A stretch of DNA of 64,000 nt from positions 62,001 through 126,000 of the forward strand of contig NZ_JAFKOJ010000003.1 in the NCBI RefSeq assembly GCF_017303275.1, in the 5' to 3' direction. Every line of letters starts with the position of its first letter. Position 1 is the stretch's first letter. Position numbers and translations under genes: made by a program. Source of the DNA: Bacillus sp. NTK034 (GTDB lineage: Bacteria > Bacillota > Bacilli > Bacillales > Cytobacillaceae). Shown here one piece after another: positions 17,065 through 26,882 of this stretch. The notes beneath the pieces are model-generated. The model made no database searches, was not told the DNA's origin, and saw only the letters and a program-made list of their open reading frames with translations.

Positions 17065-18414
17065 ATGAGCATTTTGCAAATAGAGAAAACCAATGAATTT
17101 TATTTAAAACAGCAGGAAAGGCGCGAATCGAACGCACGAAGCTATCCACGGCGGATTCCGATTGCGATTGAGGAAGCCGAAGGTGTTTATGTGAAGGATG
17201 TAGACGGAAAAAGGTATATCGACTGCCTTGCAGGTGCCGGAACCCTGGCCCTTGGCCATAATCACCCGGTCGTTACGGAGGCTATCGAGAAGGTCCTTCA
17301 TGATAAGCGGCCCTTACATACACTGGATTTAACAACACCTGTAAAAGAAGAATTTGTAAGTGAAGTGTTTAAAAGCCTGCCACAAGAACTTGCCGAAGTG
17401 GCGAAGATTCAATTCTGCGGCCCAACCGGAGGAGATGCGATCGAAGCAGCTATCAAACTCGTTAAAACGGCAACAGGCCGAAGGAGCATCCTGTCTTTCC
17501 AGGGAGGATATCACGGGGCTACACATGGAACGATGGCGCTGTCGGGAAATCTTTCACCAAAGGAAAAAGTCCAGGGATTGATGCCTGATGTCCACTTTAT
17601 GCCATATCCATATGAGTACCGCTGTCCTTTCGGGGTTGGCGGGGAAGAGACACATAAAATCAGCAGCCGCTATATTGAAAACCTTCTCGATGATCCCGAA
17701 AGCGGTATACTGCCGCCTGCTGCCATCATTCTGGAAGTGGTTCAGGGCGAAGGAGGTTCAATCCCGGCACCGGTCGAGTGGCTAAAGGAAATTCGCCGAA
17801 TTACAAAAGAAAGGGATATCCCGCTCATAATCGATGAAGTACAGACAGGCATTGGAAGAACCGGTAAGCTTTTCGCTTTTGAACATGCAGGCATTATCCC
17901 TGATGTTGTTGTTCTTTCAAAGGCAATTGGCGGAAGCCTGCCATTATCCGTCGTCATTTATAACCAGATGCTTGATCAGTGGTCTCCGGGTGCACACATT
18001 GGAACATTTAGAGGAAACCAGATGGCGATGGCCGCTGGAACAGCCACTCTTCGCTATATAAAAGACAATAAATTGGCTGAAAAAGCTGGCGTTTTAGGTG
18101 AAAAGCTTATGGTGGCGCTAAAGGTTCTGCAGGAGGAATATCCTGAAATTGGCGATGTTCGCGGCAGGGGGCTAATGGTTGGAGCAGAAATTGTTGATCC
18201 ATCTGCACCATCCGGCCGAAAAGGGGAATGCAAAGCAGATCAGGCCCTTGCAAGCCGTATCCAGAGAGAATGCTTTGATCGAGGCTTAATCCTTGAAGTC
18301 GGCGGCAGACATGGCAGCGTCGTCCGTTTCCTTCCTCCGCTTACCATTACAGATGCACAGCTGGATGAGGTCATAAGCATCTTTACAGATGCTGTAAAGG
18401 CAGCAGTCAAATGA
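17065..18414 (+). CDS. rhbA: Diaminobutyrate-2-oxoglutarate aminotransferase (siderophore)
   Basis: 449 residues, class III PLP aminotransferase. The cofactor lysine is K286 in LSKAIGGSLPL, and IIDEVQTGIGRTG is the family signature. It makes L-2,4-diaminobutyrate from aspartate semialdehyde and glutamate. It is the first gene of a six-gene operon behind two Fur boxes, so it should be on only when iron is scarce. AAGGAGG stands 11 nt before ATG. Its end overlaps the next gene (ATGA), so the pair is translationally coupled. Ectoine-type aminotransferases are similar, but the decarboxylase and NIS synthetases around it fix the role. Confidence 0.9.
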   Translation: MSILQIEKTNEFYLKQQERRESNARSYPRRIPIAIEEAEGVYVKDVDGKRYIDCLAGAGTLALGHNHPVVTEAIEKVLHDKRPLHTLDLTTPVKEEFVSEVFKSLPQELAEVAKIQFCGPTGGDAIEAAIKLVKTATGRRSILSFQGGYHGATHGTMALSGNLSPKEKVQGLMPDVHFMPYPYEYRCPFGVGGEETHKISSRYIENLLDDPESGILPPAAIILEVVQGEGGSIPAPVEWLKEIRRITKERDIPLIIDEVQTGIGRTGKLFAFEHAGIIPDVVVLSKAIGGSLPLSVVIYNQMLDQWSPGAHIGTFRGNQMAMAAGTATLRYIKDNKLAEKAGVLGEKLMVALKVLQEEYPEIGDVRGRGLMVGAEIVDPSAPSGRKGECKADQALASRIQRECFDRGLILEVGGRHGSVVRFLPPLTITDAQLDEVISIFTDAVKAAVK

Positions 18415-19883
18415 ATCATTTTAAGCAGTATTTCTTATCTCACCACGCTGAAAGCCAGAATAGCTTTCAGCGGACCCTTTCTGAGGTCCAGAATTTACTG
18501 GGTGAATTTTACCGGCTGCAGCCGAACGTGTTCAACGGCAAAAAGGCAGAGGAAATTGAAAAGGAAATTGTCCTATTAGCAAACAGTTCACAAAATGGCG
18601 AGTCTCCGTCTAAGGTAATTGAGGAGATAATGGACAAAGTCGTAAGCAACAGTATCCATGTAACTCACCCTGGCAGCATGGCGCATCTGCATTGTCCCCC
18701 GCTGATCCCAGCCATCGCCGCTGAATTGATTATCGCTGTTCTCAATCAGTCTATGGACTCGTGGGATCAGAGCACAGCCGCTACTTATCTGGAAGAAAAA
18801 ATGATGAAATGGATGTCAGAAAAGCTTTCGTTAGCCGATAGTGCAGACGGCACCTTCACAAGCGGAGGTACACAATCAAATTACATGGGATTGCTGCTGG
18901 CACGGGATCATTATTGCCAGACACAGTGGAATTGGGATGTAAAAAAACTGGGGTTGCCTGCTGAAGCTCATAAGCTGCGGATTCTTTGTTCAGAAAAAGC
19001 CCATTTTACTGTAAGTAAATCAGCTTCCCAGCTCGGGCTCGGTGAACAGGCTGTGGTGAAGATCAAAACCGATGCAGGAATGAGAATGTGCATTTCTTCT
19101 TTAGAAGAAGAAATCAAGCGCCTGAAATCTGACGGTTATCACCCTATGTGCATCGCTGCCACGTGTGGAACGACTGATTTTGGAAGCATTGACCCTCTCG
19201 AGGAATTGGGGGATATCGCAAGTCGAAATGGAATGTGGCTGCATGCAGATGCTGCATACGGCGGAGCTCTGGTTATGAGTGAAAAACATCACGGCAAATT
19301 GGCTGGAATCAATCTGGCAGACTCGGTGGCCATCGACTTTCACAAAATGTTTTATCAGCCTATCAGCTGCGGAGCCTTCTTTGTTAAAAATAAATCTATC
19401 TTCAGGTATTTGTCCTGCCACGCAGATTATTTAAATCCAGAAGAAGATGAACTAGTTCATCTGGTGAATAAATCGGTCCAGACTACACGGCGGTTTGATG
19501 CTCTAAAGCTCTATATGTCACTAAGGATGGTTGGAGAAAGAAACTTTTCCAGGATGATTGACCATACGATTGAGCTGGCAAAACAAACCGCCCTATGGCT
19601 GAGGGAAACACCAGGGATTGACGTGGTAAATCCTGAACCTGAATTAAATGCTATTGTCTTCCGGTTATCCGATGAAAAGGATGCTGATGGACTTAACATG
19701 TACATTTATAAAAAACTTCTGCATAGCGGAGAGGGACTGATCGCTAAAACAAGAGTAGATGGCTTGCAGTTTCTGAAATTCACACTATTAAATCCGCAGA
19801 CAACTATGGCTGAAGTAAAATTAGCTTTTGAATCTCTCATTCAATTTGCAAAAGAGTTCAAACAGAAGGAGGAAGCCCTTTGA
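18411..19883 (+). CDS. rhbB: L-2,4-diaminobutyrate decarboxylase
   Basis: 490 residues, group II PLP decarboxylase. The PLP lysine is K312 in IDFHKMFYQP; upstream are the cofactor motifs CGTTDFGSIDP and HADAAYGG. It releases CO2 from diaminobutyrate to give 1,3-diaminopropane, the backbone amine of schizokinen and rhizobactin 1021. The start ATG overlaps the stop of the aminotransferase by 4 nt, and its stop overlaps the TTG start of the next gene. Confidence 0.9.
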   Translation: MNHFKQYFLSHHAESQNSFQRTLSEVQNLLGEFYRLQPNVFNGKKAEEIEKEIVLLANSSQNGESPSKVIEEIMDKVVSNSIHVTHPGSMAHLHCPPLIPAIAAELIIAVLNQSMDSWDQSTAATYLEEKMMKWMSEKLSLADSADGTFTSGGTQSNYMGLLLARDHYCQTQWNWDVKKLGLPAEAHKLRILCSEKAHFTVSKSASQLGLGEQAVVKIKTDAGMRMCISSLEEEIKRLKSDGYHPMCIAATCGTTDFGSIDPLEELGDIASRNGMWLHADAAYGGALVMSEKHHGKLAGINLADSVAIDFHKMFYQPISCGAFFVKNKSIFRYLSCHADYLNPEEDELVHLVNKSVQTTRRFDALKLYMSLRMVGERNFSRMIDHTIELAKQTALWLRETPGIDVVNPEPELNAIVFRLSDEKDADGLNMYIYKKLLHSGEGLIAKTRVDGLQFLKFTLLNPQTTMAEVKLAFESLIQFAKEFKQKEEAL

Positions 19884-21661
19884 CAGATCATACTGTAATA
19901 GCACAGCAGGCAAGCATGCAGAGTTTCTTAAACTGCTATTTAAGAGAAACACAGCAGTTTCGGGTGTCTGAAAATTGGAAGCCTGAATGGGAAGGAGAAA
20001 CACCTTCTATTTGGCTGGAAATCAAACTGGCCCAATTGGATATTGTTATTTATGCTGCGGTCAGGCACTGGTCTCTGACTGGAAGCCATACCTTTCAATT
20101 TCCGCTCTTTATGGAAGTCAATGGGAAGAGTGTTCCTCTTGATTATGTCACACTGGTCTCCCTGATCAGCAAGGAATTACTGGCATCTGCAGAAAGAGAA
20201 GGAGCGGAAGATGAGCTGATGCTGCGGGCGATTCTCAGCTGCCGCAATATTCAGCGCTATTTGCAGGAGCGTGAAGGGGATTCAGAAAGTCTTCAGAAAA
20301 CTGACTTTACCTTTATTGAAGCAGAGCAGTCGCTGTTATTTGGCCACCTGCTCCATCCTACGCCAAAAAGCAAACAGGGAATGTCCTTTGAAGCGGAGTC
20401 TTCCTATTCTCCGGAACTAAAGGGCAGCTTCCAGCTTCACTTTTTTAAGGCGGACCGGGCGATTGTCTCTCAGGACTCAGCTGATCTGGCCAGTGCCGCA
20501 GAGATTATAATGGAGCTGCTGCAGAGTGATGAAGGATTTAAAGAAAAGTTTGGCCTGGACCCTAAATCTGTCTTCATCCCTGTTCATCCGCTCCAGGTGC
20601 CTGTTCTGCTAAAAGACAGGCAAGTGCAGGATTTGATTCATTCAGGTCAACTGGTCTATATCGGCCCTTACGGAATGCCATTCGAGGCGACGTCTTCCAT
20701 GAGGACCGTTTATAATCCGGATTTTCACTATATGTTTAAGTTTTCAGTTCCAGTGAAAATTACAAATTCACTGCGGGTGAATCTCGAAAAGGAACTTTAC
20801 AGGGGAGTAGAAGTGACGAGGCTGATGCAATCCCAGTTGGGCAATAAGCTCCAGGAACTGTATCCAGCTTTCCATATCATTCAGGATCCTGCTTTCCTGA
20901 ATATTCCGTTGGATAGAGAAATCTCCGGATTTGAAGTGGTCATCCGTGAAAATCCCTTTTATGAGAATGACAGCAATATAAGTTTAATAGCAGGCCTTGT
21001 TCAGAATCATGGTTATGGCGGGCGCACCCGCCTGGAATCGATTATCCATGAAATAGCAGAAAAAGAAAATCGGATGACGAAGGAAGTCAGCCGGGATTGG
21101 TTTGAAAAATACCTATCCATTACACTCGATCCTTTGATTTGGCTGTATGAAACTTATGGGGTAGCGCTGGAAGCTCATCAGCAAAATTCAATTGTCCAGC
21201 TGGACAACGGCTACCCGTCCACATTTTATTACCGGGATAATCAGGGATATTATTTTAGTGAATCAAAAGCTGAGCTGCTTGCCGAAATCATTCCGGATGT
21301 GAGCCGGAAAAGTTCTACACTCTGCAGTGATGATGTCGCAATCGAGCGCTTCCGCTATTACTTTTTTATGAACCATCTGTTTGGGCTCATAAATGGTTTT
21401 GGGACAGCGGGACTCGCTGATGAGGAAGCTCTCCTGGCCATTTTGAAGAAAAAACTCTTAAACCATGATCAAAAGACCGGGGGGAGATCCGCCTTGCTTA
21501 GAAGCTTGCTCCATTTGAAGGAGCTTCCTTGCAAAGCCAACCTGCTCACACGTTTTTATGATATGGATGAACTGGTCGGTTCACTGGAAACCCAATCTGT
21601 TTATACGAAAATCCCAAATCCGCTGCAAAAGGTGCTGATTGCTGATGAAGCCGGAGTTTAG
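19880..21661 (+). CDS. rhbC: IucA/IucC-type NIS siderophore synthetase (first copy)
   Basis: 593 residues. It has the usual blocks of NRPS-independent synthetases: GHLLHPTPKSKQGM (ATP/citrate site), FIPVHPLQVP, MRTVYNP with KITNSLRVN, and a C-terminal ferric-transporter-like EAHQQNSIV. These enzymes use ATP to join citrate with a hydroxamate amine. A TTG start at 19880 is supported by AAGGAGGA 6 nt upstream and by the 4-nt overlap with the previous gene. With the second copy at 23545 it probably makes one amide bond each on the citrate. Confidence 0.88.
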   Translation: MTDHTVIAQQASMQSFLNCYLRETQQFRVSENWKPEWEGETPSIWLEIKLAQLDIVIYAAVRHWSLTGSHTFQFPLFMEVNGKSVPLDYVTLVSLISKELLASAEREGAEDELMLRAILSCRNIQRYLQEREGDSESLQKTDFTFIEAEQSLLFGHLLHPTPKSKQGMSFEAESSYSPELKGSFQLHFFKADRAIVSQDSADLASAAEIIMELLQSDEGFKEKFGLDPKSVFIPVHPLQVPVLLKDRQVQDLIHSGQLVYIGPYGMPFEATSSMRTVYNPDFHYMFKFSVPVKITNSLRVNLEKELYRGVEVTRLMQSQLGNKLQELYPAFHIIQDPAFLNIPLDREISGFEVVIRENPFYENDSNISLIAGLVQNHGYGGRTRLESIIHEIAEKENRMTKEVSRDWFEKYLSITLDPLIWLYETYGVALEAHQQNSIVQLDNGYPSTFYYRDNQGYYFSESKAELLAEIIPDVSRKSSTLCSDDVAIERFRYYFFMNHLFGLINGFGTAGLADEEALLAILKKKLLNHDQKTGGRSALLRSLLHLKELPCKANLLTRFYDMDELVGSLETQSVYTKIPNPLQKVLIADEAGV

Positions 21662-22232
21662 TTTTTATGATCGGGAAGTGAATCAGGCCATATCCTTTGT
21701 AAAAGTCGAGCTGGAAAGGGATGCGGGGACCCTTCATAAATGGCACCAGGAGCGTCATGTCAGTCCATTCTGGAATCTGAACATCCCTTATGAAAAATAT
21801 TGGACTCATTTGGAAGGCTTTTTGGCTGATACACACCAGACACTTTTTTTAGGCCTGATGGATGGAGTTCCAATGAGCTATTGGGAAGCGTATTGGGTTA
21901 ATGGGGATGTGGTTGAAAGCTGCTATGATCCTCATCCTGAAGACCGGGGAATCCATCTGCTGATTGGTGAATCAGACTATTTGGGAAAAGGGTATGCTCT
22001 TCCGCTCCTGCGTTCAATGGTCCATTTTCAATTTTTACATCAGGGGACAGAAAAAGTAATCGCAGAGCCGGACATCCGCAATAAGAAAATGATTCATATT
22101 TTTGAGAGATGCGGATTTGAAAAAATAAAGCCCATTGAGCTGCCGGATAAGACGGGCATGCTGATGTTCTGTGAAAGAGAACAGTTTGAAAGGAGATGGA
22201 AGGATGTCTTTACAGCAGCAGAAAGTGTATGA
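21645..22232 (+). CDS. rhbD: Siderophore N-acetyltransferase (IucB/RhbD-like, GNAT)
   Basis: 195 residues, GNAT fold of the IucB/AlcB type: WHQERHVSPFWN at the start, then YWEAYW, HLLIGESDYLGKGYALPLLRS (acetyl-CoA binding) and EPDIRNKKMIHIFERCGF. It should acetylate the N-hydroxy-diaminopropane made by the next gene product. An in-frame TTG lies at 21639, but ATG 21645 fits AAAGGTG better. It overlaps the upstream synthetase by 17 nt and the downstream hydroxylase by 29 nt, typical of tight coupling. Confidence 0.87.
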   Translation: MKPEFSFYDREVNQAISFVKVELERDAGTLHKWHQERHVSPFWNLNIPYEKYWTHLEGFLADTHQTLFLGLMDGVPMSYWEAYWVNGDVVESCYDPHPEDRGIHLLIGESDYLGKGYALPLLRSMVHFQFLHQGTEKVIAEPDIRNKKMIHIFERCGFEKIKPIELPDKTGMLMFCEREQFERRWKDVFTAAESV

Positions 22233-23532
22233 CCTTATAGGTGTCGGCATCGGCCCATTCAATCTCGGCCTTGCCGCCATGATGGAAGAAACAGGAGGAA
22301 AGGATGTCCAGTTTTTTGAACAAAGGTCGGAATTCAATTGGCATAAAGGGATGCTGATCGAGGGAACAACCCTTCAAGTGCCATTTTTCGCTGACTTAAT
22401 CAGTATGGCCGATGTGCAAAGCAGATTTACATATTTAAATTATCTTCAAACCCATAACAGGCTTTACCATTTTTATTTTCTGGAGAAATTTCACATTCCG
22501 CGAAAAGAATACAATGACTATTGCCGCTGGGTAGCCGGCCAGCTGCCATCCTGCAGATTTGGCTTCCGGGTGGAAAAAATCAGCCCAATAAATGAACTAT
22601 ATGAAATTGTTGTCAGAAATGTGCAAACAGGTGAAGCTGAATTTTACCTGACAAAACATGTCGCCGTCGGAATTGGAACTAGCCCCTCAGTTCCTTCACA
22701 TCTGGAAGAGCATCTGGGTCCAAACGTCATGCATTCTTCTCAGTATATGGAGCGTAAAAGTGAGCTTGAGCAGGCAGGTTCGATCACTGTGATCGGCTCA
22801 GGCCAGAGCGCAGCCGAGATTTTCTATGATTTGCTGCAGGAGCAGGATGAAGGTGCCTATGAATTAAATTGGTTCACAAGGTCAAAAGGTTTCTTTCCGA
22901 TGGAATACAGTAAATTGGGCCTGGAGTATTTTTCGCCGGATTATATCGATTTCTTTTTCCAGCTTCCTGAGGAAAAGAAGGAGGCTCTGCTTTCTAAGCA
23001 GGATCTTCTTTACAAGGGAATCAGCATGAATACGATCGCTGATATTTATGACCTTTTGTATGATAAAACAGCTTGCGGGGATAAGCCGCCGATTCATTTG
23101 CTCGCCATGACAGAACTTGAAGGAATCGAACTAAGGAATGCCACTCATTTGCTGACATTAAAACATTGTGTTTCTGAAGAATTATTTCAGCTGGAGTCAG
23201 ATTTCGTCATTTTAGGGACTGGTTATGCACCGTCCATGCCGCATTTTCTTCTCCAGATGCAGGACGAAATCGTTTGGGATGATCATAATCGCTTCAAGGT
23301 GATGCGCGATTATACTTTGGAGACTAGAACCAAGAAAGAAAATAAGATTTTCATCCAAAATGGGGAACTTCATACACATGGCATCGGTGCACCTGACCTT
23401 GGGCTAGGGGCATACCGGAACGCTGTCATCATCAACCAGGTCTACGGCAGGGAAATCTATCAGGTGAACAAAAAGAATGTATTTCAATCATTTGAAGCGG
23501 ATGAATCCTGGAAGACAGCCGCAGTCAGATAA
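22204..23532 (+). CDS. rhbE: Amine N-hydroxylase (lysine/ornithine N-monooxygenase family)
   Basis: 442 residues, a flavin-dependent N-hydroxylase. FAD-binding motif GVGIGPFNLGLAAM is at residues 13-26, the NADPH motif is VIGSGQSAAE, and the C-terminal FILGTGYAP closes the fold. It hydroxylates a primary amine with O2 and NADPH; here the likely substrate is 1,3-diaminopropane. A longer reading from 22171 is possible, but AAGGAG sits 8 nt before ATG 22204. Confidence 0.9.
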   Translation: MSLQQQKVYDLIGVGIGPFNLGLAAMMEETGGKDVQFFEQRSEFNWHKGMLIEGTTLQVPFFADLISMADVQSRFTYLNYLQTHNRLYHFYFLEKFHIPRKEYNDYCRWVAGQLPSCRFGFRVEKISPINELYEIVVRNVQTGEAEFYLTKHVAVGIGTSPSVPSHLEEHLGPNVMHSSQYMERKSELEQAGSITVIGSGQSAAEIFYDLLQEQDEGAYELNWFTRSKGFFPMEYSKLGLEYFSPDYIDFFFQLPEEKKEALLSKQDLLYKGISMNTIADIYDLLYDKTACGDKPPIHLLAMTELEGIELRNATHLLTLKHCVSEELFQLESDFVILGTGYAPSMPHFLLQMQDEIVWDDHNRFKVMRDYTLETRTKKENKIFIQNGELHTHGIGAPDLGLGAYRNAVIINQVYGREIYQVNKKNVFQSFEADESWKTAAVR

Positions 23533-23544
23533 AGGAGGAACAGT

Positions 23545-25344
23545 ATGTTATATATCAATGAAACTGAAGAAATACTGCAGAAGGAAGTCTGGGAAAAGGT
23601 AAATCAAAATCTGCTGGCCAAAATGCTTTCAGAATTTATGTATGAAGATATGATTCAGCCAGAATTAGAAGACAATGTTTACTATTTACAGACAGCCACA
23701 GGCCGCAGGTACCGCTTTAAGGCAGAAAAACGGTTATTTGACAGTTTTGATGTAAAAGCGGATTCCGTTGAAGCCTTTAAAAAGGACGCATGGCAGCCGG
23801 CTGTCAATGCGATTCAATTACTCACTGATATCAAGGAGAGTATTGGCATGTCATCCGAAACAGCGGGGCACTTGATCAGGGAATTGAATCATACCCTGAT
23901 TGCCGATGCAAATTTAATGGTACATCACAGAAAAGAAGCTGATGAATTAACGGAACTTGATTATGCGGAATTGGAAGGCGAAATGACCGGCCACCCTTGG
24001 ATTACCTATAACAAAGGACGCATCGGTTTTGGCATGGATGATTACTTAAACTTCGCTCCGGAAAATCACAATGAAACGAAGCTGTTCTGGTTAGCCATCC
24101 ACCGGGAGCGTGCCCAATTCCAGTCTGTCACTGGGCTAAACTATGAGAAACTGATTCAGAATGAACTTGGTGATGAAATGACCAGAAATTTTTCAGACAT
24201 CGTCAGAAAATATGGATTGGATCCCTCAGAATACTTTTTTATGCCGGTGCATGAATGGCAATGGAAAAACATTCTGATCCAAAACTTCCCGGAAGATTTG
24301 GCAAATAAAAAAATGATCCCTCTTGAAGAAGGGACAGACCATTACCTGCCCCAGCAGTCCATACGGACATTTGTGAATATGAGTGATAAGAGGAAACACC
24401 ATGTGAAGCTTCCAATGAACATTTTAAATACACTGGTCTACCGCGGGCTTCCTTCCGAACGGACGGTAATTGCCCCGCAGGTTACAGCCTTTATTAAAGG
24501 AATTTTTGAGAATGACAGCTTCTTAAAGGAAGAGTGTGAGGTTGTGCTGCCGGGGGAAATCGCAAGCATCAATGTCGATCACCCTTATTACAATTCTTTA
24601 AATGGAGCACCTTATCAGTACAATGAAATGCTCGGCGCCATTTGGCGGGAAAGCATCTATGGGTATTTGAAGGTAGGGGAAAAACCGATTACCCTTGCAG
24701 CTCTTCATCATGAAGATGCCTATGGAAAACCGTTTGTTCAAAGTCTGATAGAGAAGTCAGGATTAAGCGCGAATGAGTGGATGAAGCAGTTTTTCAATGT
24801 CATCATGCCGCCCCTGCTGCATTTCCTTTATCAGTATGGAACCGTCTTCTCCCCACATGGGCAAAATACCATTCTTATTTTAAAAGATTCACAGCCCGTG
24901 AGATTGGCAGTTAAAGATTATGTAGATGACGTTAATATATCAGACCAGCCATTTCAGGAGCTTTCCGGGCTGGATGAGAACCTGAAAGCTGTGCTGCGCA
25001 GTGAACCGCCTGAGGGTCTTACACAATTTATTTTTACTGGCCTGTTTATCTGCCACCTCCGCTATTTATCAAACGTGCTGATCAATCATAACTTGATGGA
25101 GGAAAAAACATTCTGGTCCTATCTGGCAGAAGCTATTCAGGATTATCAGGCAAAGTTCCCGCAGCTTGAAGAACGGTTCAAGTTGTTTGATTTCTTCAAG
25201 CCGGAGCTGACCAAACTCTGCCTGAACCGGAACCGCATGGTTGACTATGGCTACGGTGATGGGGAAGACCGGCCGCATGCCTCTGAATTTGGAAAAGTGC
25301 GCAATGCTTTACATGATATTAAGGAAGAAAGGATTATGGCGTAA
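23545..25344 (+). CDS. rhbF: IucA/IucC-type NIS siderophore synthetase (second copy)
   Basis: 599 residues. It shows the same blocks as the first synthetase: MTGHPWITYNKGRIGF, FFMPVHEWQW, QQSIRTFVNM with HHVKLPMNILNT, and SPHGQNTILIL. The strong site AAAGGAGGAACAG precedes ATG. It closes the biosynthetic set: aminotransferase, decarboxylase, hydroxylase, acetylase and two synthetases. This set, without a lipid-transfer gene, predicts schizokinen or a close relative. No export or uptake gene lies in the window. Confidence 0.9.
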   Translation: MLYINETEEILQKEVWEKVNQNLLAKMLSEFMYEDMIQPELEDNVYYLQTATGRRYRFKAEKRLFDSFDVKADSVEAFKKDAWQPAVNAIQLLTDIKESIGMSSETAGHLIRELNHTLIADANLMVHHRKEADELTELDYAELEGEMTGHPWITYNKGRIGFGMDDYLNFAPENHNETKLFWLAIHRERAQFQSVTGLNYEKLIQNELGDEMTRNFSDIVRKYGLDPSEYFFMPVHEWQWKNILIQNFPEDLANKKMIPLEEGTDHYLPQQSIRTFVNMSDKRKHHVKLPMNILNTLVYRGLPSERTVIAPQVTAFIKGIFENDSFLKEECEVVLPGEIASINVDHPYYNSLNGAPYQYNEMLGAIWRESIYGYLKVGEKPITLAALHHEDAYGKPFVQSLIEKSGLSANEWMKQFFNVIMPPLLHFLYQYGTVFSPHGQNTILILKDSQPVRLAVKDYVDDVNISDQPFQELSGLDENLKAVLRSEPPEGLTQFIFTGLFICHLRYLSNVLINHNLMEEKTFWSYLAEAIQDYQAKFPQLEERFKLFDFFKPELTKLCLNRNRMVDYGYGDGEDRPHASEFGKVRNALHDIKEERIMA

Positions 25345-25371
25345 AAGAGTATAAACTTCTAAAGTTAGTAA

Positions 25372-25410
25372 ACTATCCAGCTCCAGGCGCATTGCGCTTT
25401 CATTTAATCC
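25372..25410. repeat. Relic of the dispersed GCTCCAG...GCGCTT element
   Basis: CCAGCTCCAGGCGC...GCGCTTTCAT resembles the outer ends of the larger element at 40134-40366, without its middle. No convincing terminator follows the siderophore operon here. Confidence 0.4.
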
Positions 25411-25431
25411 TTTAAATCAGCGAATTAATTA

Positions 25432-25460
25432 TTGACATAATATACCGTAGGATGCATAAT
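25432..25460 (+). promoter_or_regulatory. Sigma-A promoter of the proBA leader
   Basis: TTGACA (25432-25437), 17-nt spacer, CATAAT (25455-25460). Confidence 0.8.
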
Positions 25461-25479
25461 AATTCTAATTATAAGAAGA

Positions 25480-25729
25480 ATTCAACAGCCATGACAGGGA
25501 ACCAGTAAGTAGAACTCAGGCTAGAAGAGAGCGGGATTCACCGGCTGAAAGATCCTGCAGCCTGCAAAGCTATTGAACCTAGCCCTTGAGCTGCCAGGCA
25601 AACCTGGCCGAATTTCCTGCGTTAAAGGATTTCCAAAGCGGGCACTTGCTGTGTGAAGTGCCAATGAAGGTGGTACCGCGAAAGACAAAGCTCTTCCGTC
25701 CTTTTTAAAGGGATGGGAGGGCTTTTTTT
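25480..25729 (+). promoter_or_regulatory. T-box riboswitch with terminator, probably tRNA-Pro-responsive
   Basis: The hallmark T-box AATGAAGGTGGTACCGCG is at 25663-25680; TGGT at 25671-25674 would pair with the tRNA ACCA end. AGAGAG and GGCTGA motifs of stem I are at about 25526-25550. A candidate specifier CCT (proline) is at 25578-25580 in GAACCTA, but the fold was only drawn by hand. A 17-bp terminator (25688-25729, with seven T) follows. Uncharged tRNA-Pro would allow read-through into proBA, so proline synthesis rises when proline is short. Confidence 0.9.
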
Positions 25730-25751
25730 ATTTATAAAGGTGGTGGTAAAT

Positions 25752-26882
25752 GTGAAAAGGGAACGGATTGTCGTCAAAATCGGAAGCAGCTCGCTGACAA
25801 ATATGAATGGCGGACTTTGTATTGAAAAGCTGGAGGAACACGCAGCTGCCCTTTCCCTGCTGAAAGAGAAGGGGCATGAAGTGATATTAATATCATCCGG
25901 GGCTGTCGCCGCAGGGTTTGCGGATCTTGGCTATCCTTCACGCCCGGTGACGATCGCCGGAAAACAGGCAGCCGCAGCTGTCGGTCAAGGGCTGTTAATG
26001 CAGGGATATACCGAAGAATTTAAAAAGCATGGCATCGTAGCGGCGCAATTGCTGCTGACAAGACAAAACTTCCTGCATAAGGAGCAATACCAAAATGCAC
26101 ATGCAACCTTGTCCGAATTATTGAAACGGAATGTCCTTCCAATCATTAATGAAAATGACTCAGTATCGATTGAAGAGCTGGCCTTTGGCGATAATGATAT
26201 GCTGTCTGCACTTGTAAGCGGTCTGATTCAGGCACAGCGGCTGATTATACTGACGGATGTAAACGGGATCTATGATTCAAATCCCCGCACGAATCCTGAT
26301 GCGAAAAAGTTCAATTATATACCAGAAATATCCGATGACCTGATGAATGCTGCTGCAGGATCAGGTTCAAAGGTGGGAACCGGCGGAATGGTGACGAAGC
26401 TCGCGGCTGCCAGAACAGCCTTGGCACTGGGTGTGCAAGTTTTTATAGGGGTTGGGAATGGTACGGAAAAGCTGATTGAAATCCTCGAAGGCAAGGGGGA
26501 TGGGACTTATATTGGAACCAGCTCCCAGCCTAGTGTCAAAACCTCCAAGCAATGGCTTGCACTGCATTCTGTCCCAAATGGGAAAATCGAAGTGGATCAC
26601 GGTGCTGCTCAAGCCATATTAACTCAGGGAAAAAGTCTTCTGCCTGCAGGAGTGACCACCATTACCGGCCATTTTCATGTTCATGATGTCGTGGAAGTGA
26701 TTGGTCCCAAAGGAGATTTGATCGGCAAAGGGCAGGTTAATTTCTCTTCCGAAGAGCTGTTGGCTATTAAAGGGTTATCCAGTTCGGAAGCAATGCAGAT
26801 TGCAGGAAGCGACCGCCGTGTAGTTATTCATCGGGATCATTGGGTAAGCCAAAAAAGAAAGGAGAAAAGCTCATGGAATTAA
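25752..26882 (+). CDS. proB: Glutamate 5-kinase
   Basis: 376 residues. It has an N-terminal amino-acid-kinase domain ([47 protein letters not shown]) and a C-terminal PUA domain from about 280. It phosphorylates glutamate, the first step of proline synthesis. GTG 25752 is chosen because the upstream in-frame codons lie in the T-box terminator; AAAGGTGG precedes it. Its end overlaps proA by 10 nt. Confidence 0.95.
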   Translation: MKRERIVVKIGSSSLTNMNGGLCIEKLEEHAAALSLLKEKGHEVILISSGAVAAGFADLGYPSRPVTIAGKQAAAAVGQGLLMQGYTEEFKKHGIVAAQLLLTRQNFLHKEQYQNAHATLSELLKRNVLPIINENDSVSIEELAFGDNDMLSALVSGLIQAQRLIILTDVNGIYDSNPRTNPDAKKFNYIPEISDDLMNAAAGSGSKVGTGGMVTKLAAARTALALGVQVFIGVGNGTEKLIEILEGKGDGTYIGTSSQPSVKTSKQWLALHSVPNGKIEVDHGAAQAILTQGKSLLPAGVTTITGHFHVHDVVEVIGPKGDLIGKGQVNFSSEELLAIKGLSSSEAMQIAGSDRRVVIHRDHWVSQKRKEKSSWN

